64,000 nt of DNA from CAVPWP01 sp050789285 (GTDB taxonomy: Bacteria; Pseudomonadota; Alphaproteobacteria; Rhodobacterales; Rhodobacteraceae): contig NZ_JBOUVX010000002.1 of assembly GCF_050789285.1 (NCBI RefSeq), forward strand, positions 310,001 to 374,000, read 5' to 3'. This document shows positions 50,429 to 57,504 of the stretch, piece after piece; position 1 is the stretch's first letter; every line of letters starts with the position of its first letter. The notes beneath the pieces were generated by a model. That model was not told the origin of the DNA. It did not search any database and saw nothing but the letters and a program-made list of their open reading frames with translations. Both the position numbers and the translations under genes were made by a program.

Positions 50429-51348
50429 CCGCCGGCCCCAAGCGTGCGAACCGCGAAGGCGGTGATCATCATCCCGGTCACGTAAAGCGACACTCCGGTG
50501 GCATTGTACCAGGGCGCCTTGCCCTTGGGGTCGCGGAACAGAACCCGCATCGCCGCGACCTGCAGGGCCAGCACCACCGCCACCGCCAGCGCGTGCCAGG
50601 GCCGGCCCCAGATCAGCAGCAGGCAGACCACGATCATCTGCGGAACGATCATCCCGATGCAGGCGATCTTCGCCGCGACTTCGGGCCCCAGAACCACCGG
50701 AAGAGAGCGCAGGCCCATCTGCCGGTCGCCCTCGAGCGCCTTGAAGTCGTTCAGCGTCATGATCCCGTGCGCGCCAAGCCCGTAAAGCAGCGCCACCGCC
50801 ACCACGGGAAAGGACGGCGCACCCAGGCTCAGAACCGCGGCGCCGGTGAACCACGGCAACGTTTCGTAAGACAGGCCGACCAACCCGGGGCCCCACCAGC
50901 CCGAGCGCTTCAGGCGCACAGGCTCGGCCGAATAGGCCCAGGCGGCGAGCACGCCGACGACCGTCGCGCCGAATCCCCAGGGCCCAAGCTGCCAGCCCAC
51001 CGCCAGGGCCACGCCCGTCATCGCCAGCGCGATCCACAGCCCCCAGCGGCCAGGAATGCGTCCCGACGGGATCGGCCTGTTCGGTTCGTTGATCGCGTCG
51101 ACATGGCGGTCGCACCAGTCGTTCGCGGCCTGGCTCATCCCGCAGACGATCGGCCCTGCCAGGATCACGCCCAGCACCACCACGCCCCAGGCCGCGCCCG
51201 GCCAGACGCCGGCCGACACGACGCCGCAAAGATAGGCCCACATCGGCGGAAACCAGGTGATCGGCTTTATCAGCTCGAGCGCCGCAGACGGCTCGGGCCA
51301 GCGCCTTGTCATCGCCACGGGTGAATGTAAATTGTCGCTGACACTCAT
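50425..51348 (-). CDS. bchG: Bacteriochlorophyll a synthase BchG
   Basis: UbiA-type prenyltransferase that esterifies bacteriochlorophyllide a with geranylgeranyl (or phytyl) diphosphate. 307 residues from the ATG at 51348 (MSVSDNLHSPVAMTRRWPEP). The prenyl-diphosphate motif NDWCDRHVDAINEPNRPIPSG (about residues 77-97) is intact, preceded by ELIKPITWFPPMWAYLCG. Seven to nine membrane segments. No clear Shine-Dalgarno sequence precedes 51348, and a PpsR box overlaps the first codons. An internal ATG at 51312 would remove 12 residues (see findings). First gene of a bchG to idi operon. Confidence 0.94.
   Translation of the reverse strand: MSVSDNLHSPVAMTRRWPEPSAALELIKPITWFPPMWAYLCGVVSAGVWPGAAWGVVVLGVILAGPIVCGMSQAANDWCDRHVDAINEPNRPIPSGRIPGRWGLWIALAMTGVALAVGWQLGPWGFGATVVGVLAAWAYSAEPVRLKRSGWWGPGLVGLSYETLPWFTGAAVLSLGAPSFPVVAVALLYGLGAHGIMTLNDFKALEGDRQMGLRSLPVVLGPEVAAKIACIGMIVPQMIVVCLLLIWGRPWHALAVAVVLALQVAAMRVLFRDPKGKAPWYNATGVSLYVTGMMITAFAVRTLGAGG
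51326..51343. promoter_or_regulatory. PpsR/CrtJ box 1 at bchG
   Basis: TGTAAATTGTCGCTGACA fits TGT-N12-ACA exactly. It overlaps the first codons of bchG as annotated and lies 6 bases from box 2, a tandem arrangement like other CrtJ/PpsR cooperative sites. Confidence 0.7.
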
Positions 51349-51349
51349 G

Positions 51350-51367
51350 TGTCAACTAAACACTACA
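51350..51367. promoter_or_regulatory. PpsR/CrtJ box 2 at bchG
   Basis: TGTCAACTAAACACTACA fits TGT-N12-ACA. On the minus strand it contains TTGACA (51355 to 51350), a perfect -35 hexamer sequence. Repression by occlusion is likely. Confidence 0.7.
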
Positions 51368-51432
51368 CCCACGAGTCGCGCAACACCTTGGTGATCGTTC
51401 GGGCGTGGCAGAATGTCCCGCGCCTGCCCGCA

Positions 51433-51497
51433 TGTTCTTCTCTTTGAAAACACTCCGGGGGGGCGCCGCGAAGCGGCGGCGGGGGCAGCGCCCCCTC
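51433..51497 (-). repeat. Diverged copy of a dispersed GC-rich repeat downstream of ppsR
   Basis: On the minus strand GGGGGCGCTGCCCCC, then a GCCGC-TTCG-GCGGC type hairpin, then CCCCCCCGGAGTGTTTT and a purine-rich AAAGAGAAGAA. The layout matches the elements at 57259 and 61072 but with an inserted hairpin. The stacked inverted repeats sit 20-80 bases after the ppsR stop and may end ppsR transcripts. Confidence 0.55.
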
Positions 51498-51519
51498 TTG
51501 ACCGCCATGATGCCGCGGC

Positions 51520-52932
51520 TCAGTCGCCGCGGCTGAGCAGACCGTATTTGCGCAGCTTGACGTAAAGGCTTTGCCGCGACAGCCCCAGCATCTCGGCCGC
51601 GGCGACGCGGTTGTTCCGCGTCAGCTCCACCGCCGTCTCGATGCACATCTTCTCGACGACCTCGGTCGTCTCGTTGACGATGTCCTTCAGCGTTGCCGAC
51701 CCCACAAGTTCCATCACGCTGCGCACACTGTCGTCATTCACGGCGACCCCAGGCTTGCGCAGCGCCTCGGCGCGGCCGGCATCACGGATCACGAACACGA
51801 GGACCGGGTGCATCCGGTCGTTGAGGTAGGTGGCCGAGATCTCGACCGCTGTCTGCGTGCCGTATTCGGACGCAAGCTTCGTCGCGAAGAGCCGCATCTT
51901 GCCGCTGCGCGTGGCGTTCTCGATCAGCACCTTGGTGTCGACCGCCCCGCGCACAAGATAATCGGACAACGGCTTGCCCTTGACCACGGTCAGGTGCGGC
52001 GCATCGGCCATGTTCAGGAAGGCCTCGTTCGCGGCCCGGATGATGCCGTCCTTGTCGGTAAAGACGATGGCGTCCACGCCTTCCTGGTAAAGGCCCGACA
52101 GGTTCTCGGTCAGCTCGTCCACCGGCTGCTCGGCTTCATCGGTCGGCTCGATCCGGCACATCAGCATCCGTTCACCCGCCGCACGGAACACCGTTGGCGT
52201 CACCGTCACCGGCCGCCGGCTGCGCCGCGTCGTCAGCTCAATCGGCGCGCTCTGATCGGCGACCGCGGATGCCGACAGCGAGGTCATGAACTCGCCCCGC
52301 CGGCGGCTTTCGAACTCCTGCGCGAAGGCCGCACCCTGAAGATCGTCGACCGTCGCGCCAAGAAGCATCGCCGCGGCCGTATTCAGCTCGGTCATGCGCC
52401 CGCTGCCGATCGACACGAAGGCAATGGCGTCCCGACTTGATTCGAGAAGCACCCGGAACCGCGTATCCGCCTTTCGCTGCACCTCGTAGTCACGCTCAAG
52501 CGCCATCTGCGCCTTGACAAGCTGCTGCTGCATCTCGGCGATCTGCCGCATGTCACGGCCCAGCATCAGGATCGCACCGTCCGGCCCGATCTCGTGCAGC
52601 GAGTATCGCACGGGGTATTCCCAGTTCGAGGCGTCGGAGTGGTTCAGCTCCATCGCCATGTCCGGACCCTTGCCGGACACGAACCGTGACAGCTGGGTCT
52701 CGAGCTTCTCGATGCTTTCGGGCGTCAGGAAATCGCGGATGTCCCGGCCTTCCCAATGGTCGATGCGGCCGCGCCCGGGATGGCCAGGGTTGACCATCAC
52801 GCTCAGCACCTTGCCGACATCGGAAATCACCACGGCCAGGTCCGCGGCATTGGCGATGATGTCGCCAAGCACGTCGGGCCCGATCAGCGGGATCGCGCCG
52901 GAATTCCAATACTTGGTTCCACGGGAACTCAC
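51520..52932 (-). CDS. ppsR: Photosynthesis repressor PpsR (CrtJ)
   Basis: Redox-responsive repressor of bch, crt and puc genes. I choose the GTG at 52932, which is preceded by a perfect AGGAGG 7 bases away, giving 470 residues; the frame is open 31 codons earlier through the aerR end. Domains: N-terminal region, three PAS folds (about residues 20-130, 155-265, 285-385), then a Fis-type helix-turn-helix (AVELTRNNRVAAAEMLGLSRQSLYVKLRKYGL, 435-466). Cys259 and Cys430 occupy the places of the redox-active Cys251 and Cys424 of Rhodobacter sphaeroides PpsR. 38 bases after aerR, so co-transcribed. Likely acts on the four boxes noted here. Confidence 0.94.
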   Translation of the reverse strand: MSSRGTKYWNSGAIPLIGPDVLGDIIANAADLAVVISDVGKVLSVMVNPGHPGRGRIDHWEGRDIRDFLTPESIEKLETQLSRFVSGKGPDMAMELNHSDASNWEYPVRYSLHEIGPDGAILMLGRDMRQIAEMQQQLVKAQMALERDYEVQRKADTRFRVLLESSRDAIAFVSIGSGRMTELNTAAAMLLGATVDDLQGAAFAQEFESRRRGEFMTSLSASAVADQSAPIELTTRRSRRPVTVTPTVFRAAGERMLMCRIEPTDEAEQPVDELTENLSGLYQEGVDAIVFTDKDGIIRAANEAFLNMADAPHLTVVKGKPLSDYLVRGAVDTKVLIENATRSGKMRLFATKLASEYGTQTAVEISATYLNDRMHPVLVFVIRDAGRAEALRKPGVAVNDDSVRSVMELVGSATLKDIVNETTEVVEKMCIETAVELTRNNRVAAAEMLGLSRQSLYVKLRKYGLLSRGD

Positions 52933-52970
52933 GGCACTTCCTCCTGACGGCGTGCCGGACGCCTCATCCT

Positions 52971-53795
52971 CTACGCCGTATTCGCGCGCAGACCGGCGCC
53001 TTGAAGATATGTCCTCAGCCCGCATTTCAGCAGGGCATCCTGCGCATCGGTTGCAACATGGTCTGCACCGGTCAGAGTCCTGATCTCGCCCTCGTCACCA
53101 ACGGCACGCCCGCCGATCACCACAGGTGTGGCGGTCACGGTGGCGTCGCGAAGTTTTTCGACCAGTTTTCTGACAGATGCAAGGCGCTCGGGCCTTGAGA
53201 CCGAAACAAGGATCGCATCGAAGCGATCCTGCGCAACACTCTGAACGATTTCGGCCTCGGTCTGGCCGACGATCATCTGCACCGAGACGCCGGCGCGCCG
53301 AAGCTGCTGGCCAAGGACCATTGCGCCCAAAGTATGGAATTCGTTCTCGAGAACGATGACGGCGACGCCGGGCGCGTCGGCGTCACGGATCGCGTCGCCT
53401 GGCCCCTGCGCGGCCATCTCGCGCAGGAGGCACTGCAGCCGTGCGGTGCCAATGGTTACGTCGGCGAAGCTGCGGCGGTTTTGATGCCAGTCCTCGCCAA
53501 GGCGGCGGGCGACCTCCGGAATGTACTGATCGATGACGTCGTGGCTGCGCACGCGCGTGTCGCGCATGGCCGCAAGAACGGTGCCGGCCAGATCGGCCTC
53601 GTCGCGCAGCACGGCATCCTGCAAGGCCCTCACGAACTGCTCGGACAGGCGTTCGGTCGCGACGCGCCGACGCTCGGCCAGCGTTGCGCCGCCCCTTGCT
53701 GCGCTGCTGGACCGCGATTGCGTCTCTGCCGGCCCGAGGTCGATCGTGCCAGGATTTTCGACGATTTCTCTGAGTTCTTCCAGTCGCTCGGACAT
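52971..53795 (-). CDS. ppaA: Cobalamin-binding photosynthesis regulator AerR/PpaA
   Basis: B12-binding light sensor that antagonises the PpsR/CrtJ repressor. The ATG at 53795 follows AGGAGTCCCTG and gives 274 residues. Upstream ATGs (such as 53891) overlap the PpsR box and lack a site. The N-terminal helical region includes RRLGEDWHQNRRSFADVTIGTARLQ, typical of the family. The B12 domain has ENEFHTLGAMVLGQQLRRAGV with His154 in the H-x-x-G ligand position. Upstream partner of ppsR, divergent from bchF across 294 bases with PpsR boxes. Confidence 0.92.
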   Translation of the reverse strand: MSERLEELREIVENPGTIDLGPAETQSRSSSAARGGATLAERRRVATERLSEQFVRALQDAVLRDEADLAGTVLAAMRDTRVRSHDVIDQYIPEVARRLGEDWHQNRRSFADVTIGTARLQCLLREMAAQGPGDAIRDADAPGVAVIVLENEFHTLGAMVLGQQLRRAGVSVQMIVGQTEAEIVQSVAQDRFDAILVSVSRPERLASVRKLVEKLRDATVTATPVVIGGRAVGDEGEIRTLTGADHVATDAQDALLKCGLRTYLQGAGLRANTA

Positions 53796-53872
53796 CAGGG
53801 ACTCCTGTCGCCGGCATGCGGTCGACTCGGCTGAAGTTACCTTGCGCGCAGTCTCGGACACCGGCCGAGGAA

Positions 53873-53890
53873 TGTCAAAGAAAATTGACA
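53873..53890. promoter_or_regulatory. PpsR/CrtJ box at aerR
   Basis: TGTCAAAGAAAATTGACA, a perfect TGTC-N10-GACA, extended to the ATGTCAA/TTGACAT palindrome. On the minus strand its TTGACA (53878 to 53873) has a weak GAGACT 17 bases on as a -10. Confidence 0.82.
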
Positions 53891-54018
53891 TATTTGCCGA
53901 TGGCGACGCTTCTCCGTCAGAACGGCAATTCAAAAAATCTAGCCTAAACAATTATTTATATCCGCTCTGGTCGCGTCCAAACCGCCTGCGGCCACTCGCG
54001 GGATACAGCCTCATCAAG

Positions 54019-54036
54019 TGTAAGTTCTAATTGACA
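54019..54036. promoter_or_regulatory. PpsR/CrtJ box at bchF
   Basis: TGTAAGTTCTAATTGACA, a perfect TGT-N12-ACA. Its 3' end TTGACA (54031-54036) is a perfect -35 hexamer; 18 bases on is TAACCT, a weak -10. Binding would occlude the bchF operon promoter, 54 bases upstream of the bchF ATG. Confidence 0.82.
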
Positions 54037-54089
54037 CTCGGGATAAGGAGTCGCTAACCTGCCAGCACGAGACGAAAAGGGAGAGGTCG

Positions 54090-54629
54090 ATGCCCCGTGA
54101 CGGGTCAGGTTCGGAAAGGGCTCGAAAGCTCTACACCGACGAAGAGCGGGCCCGCCGCGATTCCACCGTCTGGACCCTGGTCCAGGGGATCCTTGCCCCG
54201 GTTCAGTTCCTGGTCTTCCTCGTCTCGCTGGGCCTTGTCGTCCGCTATCTCTGGACCGGTGCCGGGTACGAAGCCGCGACCTGGTCGATCGTGATCAAGA
54301 CGGGTGTGCTCTACACCATCATGATTACCGGCTCGATCTGGGAGAAGGTGGTCTTCGGCAAGTGGCTTTTCGCCCCCGCCTTCTTCTGGGAAGACGTCTT
54401 CAGCTTCGTCGTGATCGCCCTGCACACCGCCTATATCTGGGCGCTGCTGACCGGATCTCTGGCGCCGCGTGCGTTGATGGTTCTCGCGCTGGCGGCCTAT
54501 GCCGCCTACGTCGTGAACGCCGCGCAGTTCCTGTGGAAGCTGCGCATGGCCCGGCTTCAGGCCGAAGCCGAAGCTCGGTCTGAAGCGCAGTCCGAAGCGC
54601 GAACTTCGGGGATGGAGGCTGCGGCATGA
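54090..54629 (+). CDS. bchF: 2-vinyl bacteriochlorophyllide hydratase BchF
   Basis: Hydrates the 3-vinyl group of chlorophyllide a toward the 3-hydroxyethyl form, as in bacteriochlorophyll a. 179 residues after GGGAGAGG. Family core: LYTDEERARRDSTVWTLVQGILAPVQFLVFLVSLGLVVRYLW, EKVVFGKWLFAPAFFWEDVFSFVVIALHTAY. Four hydrophobic segments. The last 25 residues are an Ala/Glu/Ser/Arg tail with partial repeats. The stop overlaps bchN by four bases (ATGA). First gene of bchFNBHLM-lhaA. Confidence 0.95.
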   Translation: MPRDGSGSERARKLYTDEERARRDSTVWTLVQGILAPVQFLVFLVSLGLVVRYLWTGAGYEAATWSIVIKTGVLYTIMITGSIWEKVVFGKWLFAPAFFWEDVFSFVVIALHTAYIWALLTGSLAPRALMVLALAAYAAYVVNAAQFLWKLRMARLQAEAEARSEAQSEARTSGMEAAA

Positions 54630-55912
54630 ACGACCTCGCGCCGCTTCCTGCCGGTCCGGGCTGCCGCAACGCCCCCGTCCTGAAAGAACGCGGCCAGCGC
54701 GAGGTCTTCTGCGGCCTGACCGGCATCATCTGGTTGCACCGCAAGATGCAGGACGCCTTCTTCCTGGTGGTGGGCAGCCGCACCTGCGCGCATCTTCTGC
54801 AGTCGGCCGCGGGCGTCATGATCTTCGCCGAACCCCGTTTCGGCACCGCGATCCTTGAAGAGAAGGACCTTGCCGGACTTGCCGATGCGCACGAGGAGCT
54901 CGACCGCGAGGTCGCCCGCCTGCTTGAGCGACGCCCGGACATCCGCCAGCTTTTCCTCGTGGGCTCGTGCCCGTCCGAGGTCATCAAGCTTGACCTCGCC
55001 CGCGCGGCCGAGCGGCTGACCAAGGTTCATGCCCCGCACGTGCGGGTGCTGAACTACTCCGGCTCGGGGATCGAGACGACCTTCACGCAGGGGGAAGACG
55101 CCTGCCTTGCCGCTATGGTTCCGGTTCTGCCCGAAACCGATGCGCGCCAGCTGCTGGTGGTCGGCGCCCTTCCCGACGTCGTCGAGGATCAGGCACTGAA
55201 GCTTCTTGCCGATCTTGGCGTCGGACCGGTTCGGGTTCTTCCCGCGCCGCGCGCCGACAGCGATCTTGCCGTGGGGCCCAACACGGTCTTTGCAGCCGTT
55301 CAGCCCTTCCTTGGCGACACCCACGCCGCGCTTGAACGCCGCGGCGCCCGGCACCTGCCGGCCCCCTTCCCCTTCGGCGACGAAGGCACGACGGCGTGGC
55401 TTCGGGCGGTGGCCGCCGAATTTGGCGTGGACGACGAAACTTTCGACCGCGTGACCGCGGCCCCCCGTGCCCGCGCGCGCCGGGCCATCGCGGCCCAGGC
55501 CGCCGAACTGCGCGAAAAGTCGGTGTTCTTCTTCCCCGACAGCCAGCTCGAAATTCCGCTCGCCCGGTTCCTGACCCGCGAATGCGGGATGACCGCGATC
55601 GAGGTTGGCACCCCCTTCCTTCACAAGGGTCTTGTCGGCCCCGACCTTGACCTCTTGCCCGAAGGCCCGGTGATCTCAGAAGGGCAGGACGTGGACCTGC
55701 AGCTTGACCGCGCCCGCACCGCCCGGCCTGACCTGACGGTGTGCGGCCTTGGCCTTGCCAACCCGCTCGAGGCCGAAGGGCTTGCCACCAAGTGGGCGAT
55801 CGAACTGGTCTTCACCCCGGTGCATTTCTACGAACAGGCCGGTGATCTGGCGGGCCTTTTCTCGCGCCCGCTGCGCCGGCGCGCGAAGCTGAAGATGGGG
55901 GCCGGAGCATGA
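54626..55912 (+). CDS. bchN: Light-independent protochlorophyllide reductase subunit N (BchN)
   Basis: NifD-like subunit of dark-operative protochlorophyllide reductase. 428 residues. The three cysteine ligands of the NB iron-sulfur cluster are present: Cys29 (REVFCGLTG), Cys54 (GSRTCAHLL) and Cys115 (LVGSCPSEVI); the fourth ligand is BchB Asp36. YSGSGIETTFTQGEDACLAAMVP is the substrate-side region. Overlaps bchF and bchB by four bases each. Confidence 0.97.
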   Translation: MNDLAPLPAGPGCRNAPVLKERGQREVFCGLTGIIWLHRKMQDAFFLVVGSRTCAHLLQSAAGVMIFAEPRFGTAILEEKDLAGLADAHEELDREVARLLERRPDIRQLFLVGSCPSEVIKLDLARAAERLTKVHAPHVRVLNYSGSGIETTFTQGEDACLAAMVPVLPETDARQLLVVGALPDVVEDQALKLLADLGVGPVRVLPAPRADSDLAVGPNTVFAAVQPFLGDTHAALERRGARHLPAPFPFGDEGTTAWLRAVAAEFGVDDETFDRVTAAPRARARRAIAAQAAELREKSVFFFPDSQLEIPLARFLTRECGMTAIEVGTPFLHKGLVGPDLDLLPEGPVISEGQDVDLQLDRARTARPDLTVCGLGLANPLEAEGLATKWAIELVFTPVHFYEQAGDLAGLFSRPLRRRAKLKMGAGA

Positions 55913-57504
55913 AGCTGACGGTCTGGACCTATGAGGGCCCGCCGCACGTCGGCGCGATGCGCGTGGCGACAGGCATGAAGGGGCTGCACTACGTCCTTCA
56001 CGCCCCCCAGGGCGACACCTACGCCGACCTTCTGTTCACCATGATCGAGCGGCGCGATCACCGCCCGCCGGTCACCTACACGACCTTCCAGGCCCGCGAC
56101 CTTGGCTCGGATACGGCGCATCTGTTCAAGGAAGCCTGCCGCGAGGCCTATGAACGTTTCAGGCCCGAAGCGATCATCGTCGGCGCATCCTGCACGGCCG
56201 AACTGATCCAGGACGATCCCGGCGGCCTTGCCGAGACGATGGGCTTGCCCGTGCCCGTCATTCCGCTGGAGCTTCCGTCCTACCAGCGGAAGGAGAACTT
56301 CGGCGCGGACGAGACGTTCTTCCAGATCTGCCGCCATCTGTGCCGTCCCCAGGAAAGGACCGCGCAGGTCACCGCAAACATTCTGGGCCCGACCGGCCTT
56401 GGCTTTCGCCACCGTGACGACATCGAGGAGATGTCGGCCCTGCTGCACGATCTCGGGATCGGGGTGAACGTCGTGGCCCCGATGGGATCGCGCCCGGGGG
56501 ACATCGCACGCCTTCCCGCGGCGCATTTCAACGTGCTTCTCTACCCCGAGACGGGCGAGGCCGCCGCGCGGTTCCTCGAGCGCAGCTTCGACATGCCCTG
56601 GACGAAGACCGTCCCGATCGGCGTCGGAGCGACGCATGACTTCATCGCGGAAGTGCGTGCCCTGACCGGAGTGACCGGAGCCGCCGATTCATCGCGCCTG
56701 CGCTTGCCGTGGTACACGCGCTCGGTCGATTCGACCTATCTGACCGGCAAGCGGGTGTTCATCTTCGGCGATGCCACCCATGTGAAGGCCGCCGCCCGCA
56801 TCGCCCGTGACGAGATGGGCTTCGAGGTCTGCGGGCTGGGCTGCTACAACCGCGAATTCGCCCGCGACATTCGCAGGCTGGCCGCCGATTTCGGGGTCGA
56901 GGCGCTGATCACCGACGATTATCTCGAGGTCGAGGGGGAAATCGAACGCCTGTCGCCCGAGATGATCCTTGGCACCCAGATGGAACGCCACATCGGCAAG
57001 CGCCTTGGCATCCCCTGCGCGGTGATTTCGGCCCCCGTCCATGTGCAGGACTTCCCCGCGCGCTATTCGCCGCAGGTCGGGTGGGAAGGCGCCAACGTCA
57101 TCTTCGACACCTGGGTGCATCCGCTGGTCATGGGGCTGGAAGAGCATCTTCTGCACATGTTCCGCGAGGATTTCGAGTTTCACGACGCGGCCGGGCCCAG
57201 CCACCATGGCGGTCATGCGCCACGGGCGCTTTCCGAACAGATGACCGAGCCGGCGGCTGCGCCGGGGGCCTTGCCCCCGGACCCCCAGGATATTTCCGCC
57301 AAGAAGAACGACCCGGAGATTCCTGTCGTTCAGGCGGACGGCTCGGTGATCTGGCAGCCGGATGCCGAGCGCGAATTGAAGAAGATTCCGTTCTTCGTGC
57401 GCGGCAAGGCGCGGCGCAACACCGAGACCTTCGCCGCAGAGCGCGGTGTGACCCGGATCAGCGTCGAGACTTTGTACGAGGCGAAGGCCCACTATGCGCG
57501 ATGA
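55909..57504 (+). CDS. bchB: Light-independent protochlorophyllide reductase subunit B (BchB)
   Basis: NifK-like partner of BchN. 531 residues. N-terminus MKLTVWTYEGPPHVGAMRVA, cluster ligand Asp36 in HAPQGDTYADL, and Cys95 in IVGASCTAELIQDD. The C-terminal PDA region (WQPDAERELKKIPFFVRGKARRNTETFA) is intact. Residues 451-467 (APGALPPDPQDISAKKN) are encoded by a dispersed repeat element in the linker before that domain. Overlaps bchH by 11 bases. Confidence 0.97.
   Translation: MKLTVWTYEGPPHVGAMRVATGMKGLHYVLHAPQGDTYADLLFTMIERRDHRPPVTYTTFQARDLGSDTAHLFKEACREAYERFRPEAIIVGASCTAELIQDDPGGLAETMGLPVPVIPLELPSYQRKENFGADETFFQICRHLCRPQERTAQVTANILGPTGLGFRHRDDIEEMSALLHDLGIGVNVVAPMGSRPGDIARLPAAHFNVLLYPETGEAAARFLERSFDMPWTKTVPIGVGATHDFIAEVRALTGVTGAADSSRLRLPWYTRSVDSTYLTGKRVFIFGDATHVKAAARIARDEMGFEVCGLGCYNREFARDIRRLAADFGVEALITDDYLEVEGEIERLSPEMILGTQMERHIGKRLGIPCAVISAPVHVQDFPARYSPQVGWEGANVIFDTWVHPLVMGLEEHLLHMFREDFEFHDAAGPSHHGGHAPRALSEQMTEPAAAPGALPPDPQDISAKKNDPEIPVVQADGSVIWQPDAERELKKIPFFVRGKARRNTETFAAERGVTRISVETLYEAKAHYAR
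57259..57308 (+). repeat. Dispersed GC-rich repeat, in-frame copy inside bchB
   Basis: 50 bases from GCGCCGGGGG to AAGAAGAA, with the inverted repeat GGGGGCCTTGCCCCC and an internal run GGACCCCC, then ATATTTCC. By eye, 43 of 50 positions match the copy at 61072-61121. It keeps the bchB frame open. Confidence 0.8.
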
